From Mobilicoccus caccae (GTDB lineage Bacteria; Actinomycetota; Actinomycetes; Actinomycetales; Dermatophilaceae), in NCBI RefSeq assembly GCF_030161635.1, contig NZ_BSUO01000001.1, positions 4,197,199 to 4,261,198 on the forward strand: a stretch of DNA of 64,000 bases, read 5' to 3'. Position 1 is the stretch's first letter, and each line of letters begins with the position of its first letter. Shown piece after piece: positions 1 through 8,796 of the stretch. A program made the translations under genes and the position numbers. The notes under the pieces are model-generated. The model was not told the DNA's origin. It did not search any database and was given only the letters and a program-made list of their open reading frames with translations.

Positions 1-2837
1 GGCCGCGGTGAGCTGCGAGTTGACGTACCGGTTCATCAGCTCGGCCAGGCGCTCCGAGAACTGCCGCTCACGGCTGAGGTTGCCGCCGGTCACGGCGTTG
101 ACGTCCTCGGTGAGTGCCGCACGCAGAGCCTCGATCGCCACGTTGGGCGCAGGAGTCGTGCGCAGCGACTCGATCGCGCCGGGCGTCAACCGGCCGAGGT
201 CGGGCCGTTCGATGCCGATCTTCGCGTAGATGTCGACGACCTCGCCGGGACTCGTCACATCGACGATGAGCGAGCGCAGCAGGCGCGCGATGTCCTCCGG
301 CACGGGCTTCCCGGACGCGCGCCGCTCCTCGGCCTCGAGCTTGGCGATGTAGACGCGCACCTCCTGGTGGAACCGGAAGTCCGGTCGCCGCAGCTCCAGC
401 ACGTCCGAGCCGCCGGCGATCGCCCACGCCCGCGACACCTGACGGGCCAGGCGTCGATACCGGGCGTACGCCGACTCCCCTCCTCGCCCTCGGCGTCCTC
501 GACTCCCTGGCGGGCGGCGGGTGAGAGCAGCGCGTTCGCGGCGGCGAGCACGGTGTTGAGGTACGCCGACGGCGAGGCGTCCCCGCGGAGCCGGGCGTGC
601 CAGTCCAGCGGCAGCGTCGCGTCGAGCTCGGTGAGCAGGTCGAGGGCGAGCTGCACCGTCTCGTCGGTCTGCCGGCCCTGGGGCTTGGCGCGGCGGTCGG
701 TGTCGCTGTACTCGGCGAGCGCGGCCTCGAGGTTCTCCACGAGCGGCGCGTACCCGACGAGCAGACCGTTGTCCTTGCCGCGGTAGGTCCTGTTGACGCG
801 GGCCAGGGTCTGCATGAGCAGCGCGCCCTTGAGCGGCCGGTCGACGTAGAGAGTGTGCAGGCTCGGGGCGTCGAAGCCGGTGAGCAGCATGTCCTTGACG
901 ATGACGATCTCGAGTTCGTCGTCGGCGGTCTTGATGCGCTTCTGGATGGCCTGCTGTTCGTGCCCGCGGCGCACGTGGCGGCTGATCGGGTCGGGGTCGG
1001 TCGTCGTGCCGGAGTAGACGACCTTGACCTTGCCGCGCTCGATCGCGTCGGAGTGCCACGTGTCGTCGCCGGCCTCGCGGCGCTGGGTGACGATCTCCTC
1101 ATACAGGCGGGCGGCGATCTCGCGGGTGGCGCAGACGACCATCGCCTTGCCGCCGACCTCGATCTGCGGCAGCATCGCCGCCTTGCGCTGCTCCCAGTGG
1201 GCGAGCAGGTCGGCGGCGAGCCGGCGGATGCGGTCGGGGTGGCCGTACAGCTCGTTGATGACGGCGACGGACCGCTCGATCTTCTCCCGCTCGATCGTGT
1301 CGAGTCCCTCGGTCGCCTCGTCGGCGGCGGCGTCGATGACGTCCTCGGTGACGTCGGCCAGGCGGGCGAGCGGGATGAGTCGCGGCTCGAAGAAGACGGA
1401 CACGGTCGCGCCGTCCTCGACGGCCCGGGTGAGGTCGTAGACGTCGACGTAGTCGCCGAACACGTGGCGGGTGTCGCGCTCGGCGAAGCTGACCGGGGTG
1501 CCGGTGAACGCGATGAACGAGGCGCCGGGCAGGGCGTGGCGCAGGTGGGCGGCGTACCCGTCGAGGTCGTCGTAGTGGCTGCGGTGGGCCTCGTCGACGA
1601 CGACGAGCACGTTGCGTCGATCCGTGAGCACGGGGTGGCTGGCGCCCGCGTCGCGCTCGGCCTTGCTGAGCCCGAACTTCTGCAGGGTCGTGAAGTAGAT
1701 GCCGCCGGAGGCGCGCCCGTCGAGCTCGGCCCGCAACTGAGCGCGGGTCGCGATCTGCACCGGTGTCTCGGGGAGGAGCTTGCTGTCGGCGAACGAGTGG
1801 TAGAGCTGGCCGTCGAGTTCGCGCCGGTCGGTGATGACGACGATCGTCGGGTTGGCCAGGGCGGGCGTGCGGTGCACGGCGGCGGCGTACAGCTCCATCT
1901 CCATCGACTTGCCGGAGCCCTGCGTGTGCCAGACGACGCCGGCGCGCCCGTCGCTGCGGACGGCCTCGACGGTGGAGCCGACGGCCTTGGTCACCGCGAA
2001 GTACTGGTGCGGCTTGGCGATGCGCTTGGCGAGCACGCCGTCCCGTTCGCTGAACGCCGTGTAGCCGCGCAGGAGCTGGATGAACCGTTCCTGGTTGAAC
2101 AGCCCGAACAGCAGGATCTCCAGCGGGCTCGCGTAGGTGTCGTCCTCGTGCGGGTCACCGGCGCGGATGACCGCGCCCTCGTCGTCGACGTTCCACGGGC
2201 TGAAGTGGTCGAACCCGGTGAACGGGGTGCCGTAGCGGGCGGTGGCGCCGTCGCTGGCGACGGTGAGGAGCACCGTGCGGAACGCCATCGGGAACTCGCG
2301 CAGGTACAGCGCGAGCTGGGCGTGCGCACCGGAGGAGTCGGCCCGCTCATCGCCGGAGCGCTTGAGCTCGACGACCGCGACGGGCAGCCCGTTGCAGTAG
2401 AGGACGACATCGAACCGGCGGTGGTGCTCCCGGTCGCGCAGGGTGACCTGGTTGACGACGAGCCAGTCGTTCTCGGCGGGCTCGGTGGAGATGAGCCGGA
2501 TCGTCGGCGTCCGCTCGATGCCGTTCGAGTCGAGGTAGGTGACGCCCGTGTAGCCCTTCGTCATGACCTCGTGGAGGCGGTAGTTCTCCGCAAGCGCGTC
2601 GTTCGAGCGGGGACGGAGGATCTCGGCCTGCGCCTGCTGCAGGTACGTCTGCGGCACGTCGGGGTTGAGGCGCGCCAACGCCGCCGCGATCCGCGGCTGG
2701 ATGACGGGGTCACTCCACGACTCCCGCTCCCCGCTCCCCGGCGCGATCTCCTCGCCACGCAGGAGCGGCCAGCCCAGCTCCCCGAGGGCGTTGAGGGCCA
2801 AGTCCTCCCACTGCGCCTCCGACCCGAACCTGGCCAC
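1..2837 (-). pseudogene. hsdR: Type I restriction enzyme R subunit (HsdR), frameshifted near the C-terminus, 3' end beyond the left edge
   Basis: Motor and nuclease subunit of a type I restriction-modification complex. It shows the HSDR N-terminal nuclease signature (RFDVVLY about residues 141-147, VVELKR about 155-160), a Walker A motif HTQGSGKS (304-311) and the helicase box DEAH (415-418). The GTG start lies directly against the hsdS stop. About residue 785 the frame breaks in the CCCC run at 477-480: one extra base restores a typical HsdR C-terminal helical region that stays open from there to base 1. Without it, translation leaves the family frame and stops at 255. What is seen is a one-base frameshift; whether it is real loss, phase variation or a read error is open, but similar one-base losses across the window favour an error. 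Confidence 0.9.
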
Positions 2838-3986
2838 TCAGACCACCCCTTCCACGGTCTTCTCGGCGTCCTTGACGCGGAGGCGTCCCGACATGAGTTC
2901 GGGGAGCAGCGCATCGCGGAGACCCGCGAGAGCCCGGGATTCAACTGCGGCTGCGTCTTGGCGGGCATTGAACGACCTCGTCCGCTTGACGAAGTCCCCA
3001 TTCGTGGCCACGTCGATACGGGGCATGGGATAAGAGGCGATCGCACCCCGACGCAGGTGCAGAACGGTGGTACCAGACGTATGAGCGAGACAGTGCTGGC
3101 GAAACTGCTCATCACGCAGAACGGCGAGGAGCAACTCGGAGGGAAGCGCGTCCATAGGCCGAACAACTGCCAGGTCGAGGGAAGCCACGGCGTCGCCCGT
3201 GCCCAGCCCGCCCTTTGGGAGGCGAACGGCGCGGCCAACTACGTCCGCAGCCTGAGTGAGGTCCGTCTGGGCCACGACGATGTCACCTGCCGTGACGCGC
3301 TGTTCCGATTTAGAGACACCTCGAAATCCCTTCAGTCCACGCTCCGCATATCGTCCTTCGCGCGTGACTGACTTCAACGTGACCAGATTGTCGGCAGCGC
3401 CCTCCTCGAGCTCGGCGCTGCGGTAGGACAGGCCATTCACGATGTCGGCCAAGTCGCCAACCGTATCCCCAGCCCCTGGCTCGGCCCGCAGTATCAACTC
3501 CCGACCCAATGCATCAGTGAGAAGTTGCAGCGTGTCGACAAGGCGTTCGTTGGCGGCGATCTTGTCGTCGAGCGCGCCCAGCACCTCCGCAATCGCCCGC
3601 TGTTCAGCCAGCGCAGGGATACGTACAGGCACCTGAGCGATATAGTTGCGGTTCAACATTGGCTGCACGCTGCCAGAATCGAATCCGCGTAGGTCCAACG
3701 CTTGAAACAGGCGGAATAGAAAGGCAGGGTCATTACCCTTGAAGTCTGCAGCGTAAAGAGTTGTATTCAGAGGCCAGTAGTCACGGTCACTCCACGTTGG
3801 CACCCCCAGGTTCGTCGCTCGGCCGACGGCAAAGCCCGGGCCCTCGACCATGGACACGTTGTGGGAACCTACGGATTGACCTGCCGATAAAATGGGCACA
3901 TCTCCCGGCTGTCGTTCCGCGTGGGGCAGGTCGAATCCCCTGCGCAACTCCACGACTTCGCTCAGAGCCTTTGCTTCCCAGGTCAT
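2838..3986 (-). CDS. hsdS: Type I restriction-modification specificity subunit HsdS
   Basis: DNA-recognition subunit that sets the target of the methylase and restriction complex. The 382 residues show the expected two-half layout: an N-terminal target-recognition domain, a conserved linker (LAEQRAIAEVLGALDDKIAAN, about 120-140), a second recognition domain and a C-terminal coiled linker (about 340-370). The GC content of the recognition half is lower than that of its neighbours, as is usual for these exchangeable domains. The ATG overlaps an upstream TGA (ATGA), and the stop abuts the hsdR start, so it sits in an operon. The methylase gene expected immediately upstream is missing except for a short possible tail. 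Confidence 0.9.
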   Translation of the reverse strand: MTWEAKALSEVVELRRGFDLPHAERQPGDVPILSAGQSVGSHNVSMVEGPGFAVGRATNLGVPTWSDRDYWPLNTTLYAADFKGNDPAFLFRLFQALDLRGFDSGSVQPMLNRNYIAQVPVRIPALAEQRAIAEVLGALDDKIAANERLVDTLQLLTDALGRELILRAEPGAGDTVGDLADIVNGLSYRSAELEEGAADNLVTLKSVTREGRYAERGLKGFRGVSKSEQRVTAGDIVVAQTDLTQAADVVGRAVRLPKGGLGTGDAVASLDLAVVRPMDALPSELLLAVLRDEQFRQHCLAHTSGTTVLHLRRGAIASYPMPRIDVATNGDFVKRTRSFNARQDAAAVESRALAGLRDALLPELMSGRLRVKDAEKTVEGVV

Positions 3987-4051
3987 GCGACCTGGTGCCG
4001 CGCGACCTGCACGCCGTCCCGCAGACGACGCGAGGCCACGAGGCGGTCTAG
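3983..4051 (-). pseudogene. hsdM: Possible C-terminal remnant of the HsdM methylase gene
   Basis: Reading leftward from about 4051, the frame that ends in TGA at 3983-3985 encodes a charged helical tail (LDRLVASRRLRDG then VQVARHQVA) whose stop overlaps the hsdS start as ATGA. That coupling is what hsdM normally has with hsdS. Upstream of about 4051 the frame soon meets a stop, and the DNA belongs to an unrelated rightward gene. I infer that an insertion or deletion removed nearly all of hsdM. The tail is too short to prove identity, so this rests mainly on position. Confidence 0.4.
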
Positions 4052-4056
4052 AGGGG

Positions 4057-4331
4057 GTGTTGCTGTACCTCTACCGACTCCTCGGCCTCACTGGCCTGAT
4101 CGTGCAGCTGAGCTTCCTCATGGCCAAGGCCTGGGGTGCCGCCTTGCTAGCCGGTGACCCGTCGACGTCCACCGGCCGTGCCGGTGCGTGGCTGGGGAGA
4201 AGCTGACCGGCGCCATTCCCTTCGGGTGGGGCGCGGCAACCTTCAACCTGGTCTTCGCGGCGATGTGCGTCGCTGTCATCCACCCCTTCACGCTGGCATG
4301 GATTCTCACCTTGCCCTCCACCATCACCTGA
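4057..4331 (+). pseudogene. Small putative membrane protein, apparently frameshifted
   Basis: A GTG at 4057 opens a hydrophobic stretch (LLYLYRLLGLTGLIVQLSFL) that stops at 4204-4206. In another frame the sequence continues as KLTGAIPFGWGAATFNLVF and a second hydrophobic segment ending at the TGA at 4329-4331. Joining the two around 4185-4200 with one extra base gives a protein of about 91 residues with two or three membrane segments. It is not recognised. It ends just before the next rightward gene and probably forms a two-gene unit with it, sitting where hsdM should be. Confidence 0.35.
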
Positions 4332-4345
4332 AAGGACACTAAAAT

Positions 4346-4939
4346 ATGACTCCCGACCCATGGATGGCTATGGGCATCTCAGGCGCAGCAGCCTTCTTCA
4401 CCGGAATTGCGGCAATCTTCACCGGGCTCAGTGCGTGGCAGACAGGGCGAACCGCGAAAGCTGCGGTCGATCAGGTCGAGCTGCAGCGACAGATTCAAAT
4501 CGATGCCGCCCAGCCGTACGTCTGGGCCGACATCGGCGAGCACCCCACCAAGCAGGGCGTGATCGCTCTACGGATCAAGTGCGAGGGTCCCACGGCTGCT
4601 CGCAACGTCAGGCTCACGTGCGATCGATCCCTGCCCAGCGATGAGCAACTCGCCACGTGGGCGGAGAAGGCCCAACACGCCATGGAGGAAGGAACCAGCT
4701 ATCTCGCGCCCGGCCGGGACCTCATCTGGTCCCTTGGAGTGGGCCACCGCGTCCTCCGGGAGGGGGCCGACTTCCGCTACCGCTGCAGCCTGTCGTACGA
4801 CGGCCCGTATGGACCCGTCGGGCCGATCGACTTCGTCATCGACCTCGGCGACTGGCGCACATCGAATCCGAACCCACCCGGCTCGCTGAACGAGATCAGG
4901 CTGGCGATCCGTGATCTTGCCAAGGCGGTAGAGAAGTGA
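4346..4939 (+). CDS. Hypothetical protein with an N-terminal membrane segment
   Basis: A 197-residue protein that I do not recognise. Residues about 9-30 form one hydrophobic segment, followed by a short basic linker and a soluble domain of about 150 residues with predicted beta character. The start is preceded by GAAAGGACAC, a good ribosome binding site in an unusually A-rich leader (ACTAAAAT). It lies 14 bases after the broken small membrane gene. Its position inside a restriction-modification locus, where the methylase gene should be, marks it as accessory DNA and a possible defence or mobile cargo gene, but nothing in the sequence assigns a function. Confidence 0.7.
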   Translation: MTPDPWMAMGISGAAAFFTGIAAIFTGLSAWQTGRTAKAAVDQVELQRQIQIDAAQPYVWADIGEHPTKQGVIALRIKCEGPTAARNVRLTCDRSLPSDEQLATWAEKAQHAMEEGTSYLAPGRDLIWSLGVGHRVLREGADFRYRCSLSYDGPYGPVGPIDFVIDLGDWRTSNPNPPGSLNEIRLAIRDLAKAVEK

Positions 4940-5049
4940 GATCGATGTGGTCGTTCCTGAGTCCTACCCCCGAGGGCCGGGCATCTGGGATGCTGTGGAG
5001 CGTCGATCGCGATGTCCGACGCCACAAGGTTGCGCTCTGAGCCTCGTGA

Positions 5050-5274
5050 TCAGCAGTCCTGACACCCGGGGAGCAGCAGAGCCTCGGCGAGGTCGATCTC
5101 CAGGTATTCGCAGGCGAGCCGCATTTGGGGGCGCGTCAACTCGCCGTCTCCCATCAGGATCGCCAGGGCGTGCGCCGGCGTCGTCCCGATGACGTCGGCG
5201 AAGACGAGCGGCGAGACTGCCTGGTTCGCCATCTCGGCAGCGAGGACGCCGAGTATCCGTTGGGAAAGGTCCAC
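5050..5274 (-). CDS. Small putative helix-turn-helix (XRE-like) protein
   Basis: About 74 residues from a GTG at 5274. The stretch SPLVFADVIGTTPAHALAIL with the following GELTRPQMRLACEYLEID has the spacing of a Cro/C1-type helix-turn-helix in a very small protein. A longer reading to an ATG at 5370 is possible, but the extra N-terminus is Cys/Ser/Arg-rich and does not look coding. It ends in GCQDC. The role is unknown. It could be a regulator left from the neighbouring accessory segment. Confidence 0.45.
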   Translation of the reverse strand: MDLSQRILGVLAAEMANQAVSPLVFADVIGTTPAHALAILMGDGELTRPQMRLACEYLEIDLAEALLLPGCQDC

Positions 5275-5395
5275 GGGAACCCATCGGCACCGAACCTGCG
5301 AGTATGAATGGTCTGACTTTATCCCTGATCGGCAGTCCGCTTGCGCGAGGCGGAAATCGGGCTGAACCACCCCTCCGGCCCACGCGGCGCGTGGA

Positions 5396-6570
5396 TCAGC
5401 GCTCCTGGAGCTCGATCCTGTTGCCGACGCCGTCGTGGGTGTGGAAGCGGCGGATGCCGGGGATGGCGTCGTCCCACGTCACCGGGTGGCCGGCGGCGCG
5501 GACGCGGCGCGCGATCTCGTCGATGTCGGGGACGAGCAGGCACGGGTGGGCCTTGCGGGCCGGGGAGAAGTCGGCCTCCACGCCGACATGGATCACCGCC
5601 TGCCCCGAGGCGAACCAGGCGCCGCCGCGTGCGGCGAGGATCGGTGGTTTCGGGATCTCCGTCATGCCGAGCACGCCTGCGTAGAACCCGCGCTGAACGT
5701 CCTCATCGCCGGCCGCGCACGCCACCTGCACGTGGTCGATGCCGACGACGGCCGACACCGACTCCGACACCGACCCGGTCCGTCGTCCGATCGCGAAGAC
5801 CCGCCGGAACGGCAGGGCGACCCCGAACGGCTCCTCCGGATACGCCTGGCGCAACCGCCGCTCGTACTCGCTGGTGAACTCGACGAACTCCTCCTCGGTC
5901 AGGATCTGCCGCACCGGGCGCAGGCCGGTCGAGCGGACCCACGACAACACCGGATGCTCGTCGTGCTCCCCCGATAGGAGGTGCATATACGTGGTTTCCC
6001 ACGCATCGGCCTCGAATCCTGCGCCCACCAGGACCCGGACGTAGTCGGTCGGATCCGCCGATGCGCGGGCCCGGTTCAGGGCCGGCACCAACTCCGCCGC
6101 CCGGGGATGCGTGGACGCAACCTCACGCATCAGCGCATGCGCAGGCGCCTGCATGTTGCCCGGCACCTGCAGCGCGATCACCCCACCCGGGCCGAGTGCC
6201 TCGAGCCACCTCGGCAGGAGGTCGAGGTGCGACGGAACCCACTGCAGCACAGCGTTGGTCACCACCAGGTCGATCGGGCCGTCACGCGTCGCGTCCCAGT
6301 TCTCCGCGGAGAGCCGCCGCCACTCCACGAGGTCGGCGCCATCGGCCGCGCGCGCCGTCTCGATCATCTGCGGCGAGGGGTCGATGCCCACCACCCGCGC
6401 GGCCGGCCACCGCCGGCGAGCTCGATCGTCATCTCCCCGCTGCCACACCCCAGATCGACCACCGTGCGCGGACGGATGGCGCCGACCCGCGCCATCAGGT
6501 CGTCGAACGGCCGTCGTCGCTCCTGCGCGAACCGCCCGTAGGCGACCGGATCCCACTCGTGCGTGACCAT
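5396..6570 (-). pseudogene. Tam-like SAM-dependent methyltransferase fused to a glyoxalase (VOC) domain, frameshifted
   Basis: The N-terminal part matches trans-aconitate 2-methyltransferase ([20 protein letters not shown], then the SAM site [12 protein letters not shown]), an enzyme that methylates trans-aconitate formed from citrate. The start is the ATG at 6570 after a strong GGAGGT. The frame breaks at the GCCGG at 6413-6417; one extra C restores [12 protein letters not shown] and the rest of the methyltransferase. Without a stop the same frame runs on into a glyoxalase/bleomycin-resistance-type domain of about 120 residues (VVGIDHVQVACAAG to the C-terminus). Tam is normally about 260 residues and unfused, so this two-domain arrangement is unusual. 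A palindrome lies directly upstream of the ribosome binding site. Confidence 0.8.
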
Positions 6571-6583
6571 CGGAACCTCCAGG

Positions 6584-6601
6584 TATCTCGACATCGAGAT
6601 A
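6584..6601. promoter_or_regulatory. Perfect 18-bp palindromic operator upstream of the methyltransferase-VOC gene
   Basis: TATCTCGACATCGAGATA has 8-bp perfect arms around CA. It lies 4 bases upstream of the GGAGGT ribosome binding site of the gene starting at 6570. The form resembles MarR-family operators, but no MarR gene is adjacent, so the binder is unknown. Confidence 0.6.
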
Positions 6602-6759
6602 AATCGATGATCCGAGAGTAGCTCGAACACGCGGAACGTCGCGGTGATCAGTGAAGTGTGCGCACACGGGCGGACCGCGTCCCACGTGCTCGAGCGGTCG
6701 AGGGCCGCAAGGCCGCGCGCGTCTCCGTCTGGCGACCCGTACTCCGTCGTGCCCGCCAT

Positions 6760-6795
6760 CGCCGAGACCGCCGCCTATAACGGGCGGTCTCGGCG
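6760..6795. repeat. Dispersed palindrome, copy 1 (likely nag operon terminator)
   Basis: Arms CGCCGAGACCGCC (6760-6772) and GGCGGTCTCGGCG (6783-6795) enclose a 10-base loop containing TATAA. It lies 16 bases beyond the nagA stop on the leftward strand, so it can act as a rho-independent-type terminator. The same arms occur at 23641 and 55244. Confidence 0.8.
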
Positions 6796-6811
6796 GATGG
6801 GGTGGTCGGGG

Positions 6812-7951
6812 TCAGGGAAGGTCGAGCCAGCGGCCCGTCGTCATGACCCGGTCGACCTGGAGATCTGCGTCGAGGACGACGAGGTCGGCTCGACCACCGG
6901 GGGTGAGCGCGGCGTCCTCGGCGCCCACGGTCCTGGCCGGGTTGACCGACGTCTGCCGCGCAGCGTGCAGCAGGGCGGCGTCGCCGGTGTGTCCGCCGTG
7001 GGTCACCGCGAACCGGAAGAGCTGGTCCATCGTCGCGGTGCTCCCGGCGATGGTCTCGGTGCCGGCGACGCGGGCGGTGCCCTCGACGACCTCGACCGCG
7101 AGCGACCCCAACAGGTAACGGCCGTCGCACATCCCGGCCGCCGACATCGCATCCGTCACGAGGGCGACGCGCTCGGCGCCGACGCGGCGTGCGTACTCGC
7201 GGTAGATCGCCGGATGCAGGTGCGTGCCGTCGGTGATCATCTCGATCGTGACCCCCGGGTCCTCCACCAGCGCCACGATCGGACCCGGCTCGCGGTGGTG
7301 GATCGGGCGCATCGCGTTGAACAGGTGGGTGGCCACGGTCGCGCCGGCGTCGATCGCCGCGCGCGTCTCGTCGTACGTGGCGTCGGTGTGGCCGACCGCG
7401 GCGACCGCCCCGGCCTCGGCGATCTGCCGGACGGCGCGCAGCGAGCCGGGGAGTTCGGGGGCCAGGGTGACCATGCGGATCGCCCCGTCCGCCGCCGCGA
7501 ACACCCGCACCAGCTCGTCGGGCTCGGGGTTGCGCAGCGTCGAACGGTCATGTGCGCCGAGGCGATTCGGCGACATCCACGGGCCCTCCAGGTGCACCCC
7601 GAGGATCCGCCCGTCCTGCACGTGCTCGGCGAGCACCGACACCTGACGCAGCAGATCGCCGGGGTGCGCCGACACCAGCGACGCCATGATCCGCGTCGTC
7701 CCGTGCCGACGGTGGAACGCGACCGCCTCCTGCGTCGCCTCGGCGGTGGCGTCGGAGAACGCCCCGCCGCCACCGCCGTGGGTGTGCATGTCGACGAAAC
7801 CCGGGACGACCGTGACAGCCCCGAGGGCGTGGTCGACAGGCCGGTCGGGCACCCCGGCGCCGACGGCGGCCACGCGCCCGCCGGTGACCTCGATCCATCC
7901 CGGCCGCATCACCTCGGTGCCGGTGACGACGGCGTCGGCGGTGATCAGCAT
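6812..7951 (-). CDS. nagA: N-acetylglucosamine-6-phosphate deacetylase
   Basis: Removes the acetyl group from GlcNAc-6-phosphate to give glucosamine-6-phosphate for NagB. At 379 residues it has the family's usual length. The amidohydrolase metal motif VDMHTHGGGG (about 53-62), the catalytic region HLEGPWMSP (about 120-128), metal histidines in AVGHTDATYDE and ATHLFNAMRP, and the late SLVTDAM-type Asp region are all present. It is the last gene of nagE-nagB-nagA, 28 bases after nagB, and is followed by a palindromic terminator. The regulator is expected to be the DasR-like protein encoded at 11026. Confidence 0.95.
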   Translation of the reverse strand: MLITADAVVTGTEVMRPGWIEVTGGRVAAVGAGVPDRPVDHALGAVTVVPGFVDMHTHGGGGGAFSDATAEATQEAVAFHRRHGTTRIMASLVSAHPGDLLRQVSVLAEHVQDGRILGVHLEGPWMSPNRLGAHDRSTLRNPEPDELVRVFAAADGAIRMVTLAPELPGSLRAVRQIAEAGAVAAVGHTDATYDETRAAIDAGATVATHLFNAMRPIHHREPGPIVALVEDPGVTIEMITDGTHLHPAIYREYARRVGAERVALVTDAMSAAGMCDGRYLLGSLAVEVVEGTARVAGTETIAGSTATMDQLFRFAVTHGGHTGDAALLHAARQTSVNPARTVGAEDAALTPGGRADLVVLDADLQVDRVMTTGRWLDLP

Positions 7952-7979
7952 GCTCCGAACTCCTTGCGCCGCACCCGGA

Positions 7980-8765
7980 TCAGACTCCCTGCCAGGAGGG
8001 TTTGGCCTCCCACGTCTGCCGGTAGTAATTCGCCAGCTGCAGACGTCCGGCCGCCGCCGGATCGAGCAGGACCGTCACGTGCGGATGGTGCTGCAGGATC
8101 GTCGCCGGCCACATGGCGCTGACGGCACCCTCGGCCATGTGATGCACGGCCTCCGCCTTGCCCGACCCGGTGGCCACGAGCATGACGTGCCGCGCCGCCA
8201 TGATCGTGGCCAACCCCTGGGTCAGGCAGTGCGTGGGCACCGCGTCGACGTCGTCACCGAAGAACCGGGCGTTGTCGATGCGGGTCTGCCTGGTCAGCGT
8301 CTTGATCCGCGTGCGCGAGGCCAGCGACGACCCCGGCTCGTTGAACGCGATGTGACCGTCGGTGCCGATGCCGAGGATCTGCAGATCCACACCGCCGGCC
8401 TCGGCGATCGCCGCCTCGTACTCCTCGCAGGCCGCCGGGATGTCCTCCGCCGACCCGTCCGGACCCCGTACCGCGTCGGGAGCGAAGTCCACCCGGTCCA
8501 CGAAGTCACGGTCGATGACGTTGCGGTACCGCTCGGGATGGTCCTTCGGCAGACCGACGTACTCGTCGAGGGTGAACGCGCGGGCCTGCGCGAAGCTGAC
8601 CCCACCCTGCTCGTGCCGGCGAACCAGCTCGTCGTACACGGACAGCGGGGACGAACCCGTCGCCAGTCCGAGCACGGCCTGCGGTCGCCGGCCGAGCAGA
8701 TCGGTGAATGCGTCGGCCCCGACACGGCCGATCTCCGCCGCGTCCTCGAGGATGACGATCTCCAT
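7980..8765 (-). CDS. nagB: Glucosamine-6-phosphate deaminase
   Basis: Converts glucosamine-6-phosphate to fructose-6-phosphate and ammonia, feeding aminosugars into glycolysis. The 261-residue protein has the phosphate loop LGLATGSSPL (about 33-42), the catalytic Asp in FTLDEYVGLP (about 65-74) and the active-site loop GIGTDGHIAFNEPGSS (about 134-149). The start at 8765 is chosen because AAAGGAG precedes it at proper spacing and MEIVILEDAAEIG matches NagB N-termini. It lies between nagE and nagA in one leftward operon. Confidence 0.95.
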   Translation of the reverse strand: MEIVILEDAAEIGRVGADAFTDLLGRRPQAVLGLATGSSPLSVYDELVRRHEQGGVSFAQARAFTLDEYVGLPKDHPERYRNVIDRDFVDRVDFAPDAVRGPDGSAEDIPAACEEYEAAIAEAGGVDLQILGIGTDGHIAFNEPGSSLASRTRIKTLTRQTRIDNARFFGDDVDAVPTHCLTQGLATIMAARHVMLVATGSGKAEAVHHMAEGAVSAMWPATILQHHPHVTVLLDPAAAGRLQLANYYRQTWEAKPSWQGV

Positions 8766-8796
8766 CGGTGCTCCTTTCGAGCCGGTTCGTGCCGGG

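Noticed and set aside
477-480. Phase variation of hsdR through a short C run
   Set aside because: A four-base run is too short for normal slipped-strand switching, and the same one-base loss occurs in unrelated housekeeping genes, so an error is more likely.
597-3371. A 924-residue rightward open frame across hsdR/hsdS
   Set aside because: It lies antisense to hsdR and hsdS, which carry family motifs, and its product is Val/Gly/Asp-rich low-complexity sequence typical of the antisense frame of GC-rich genes.
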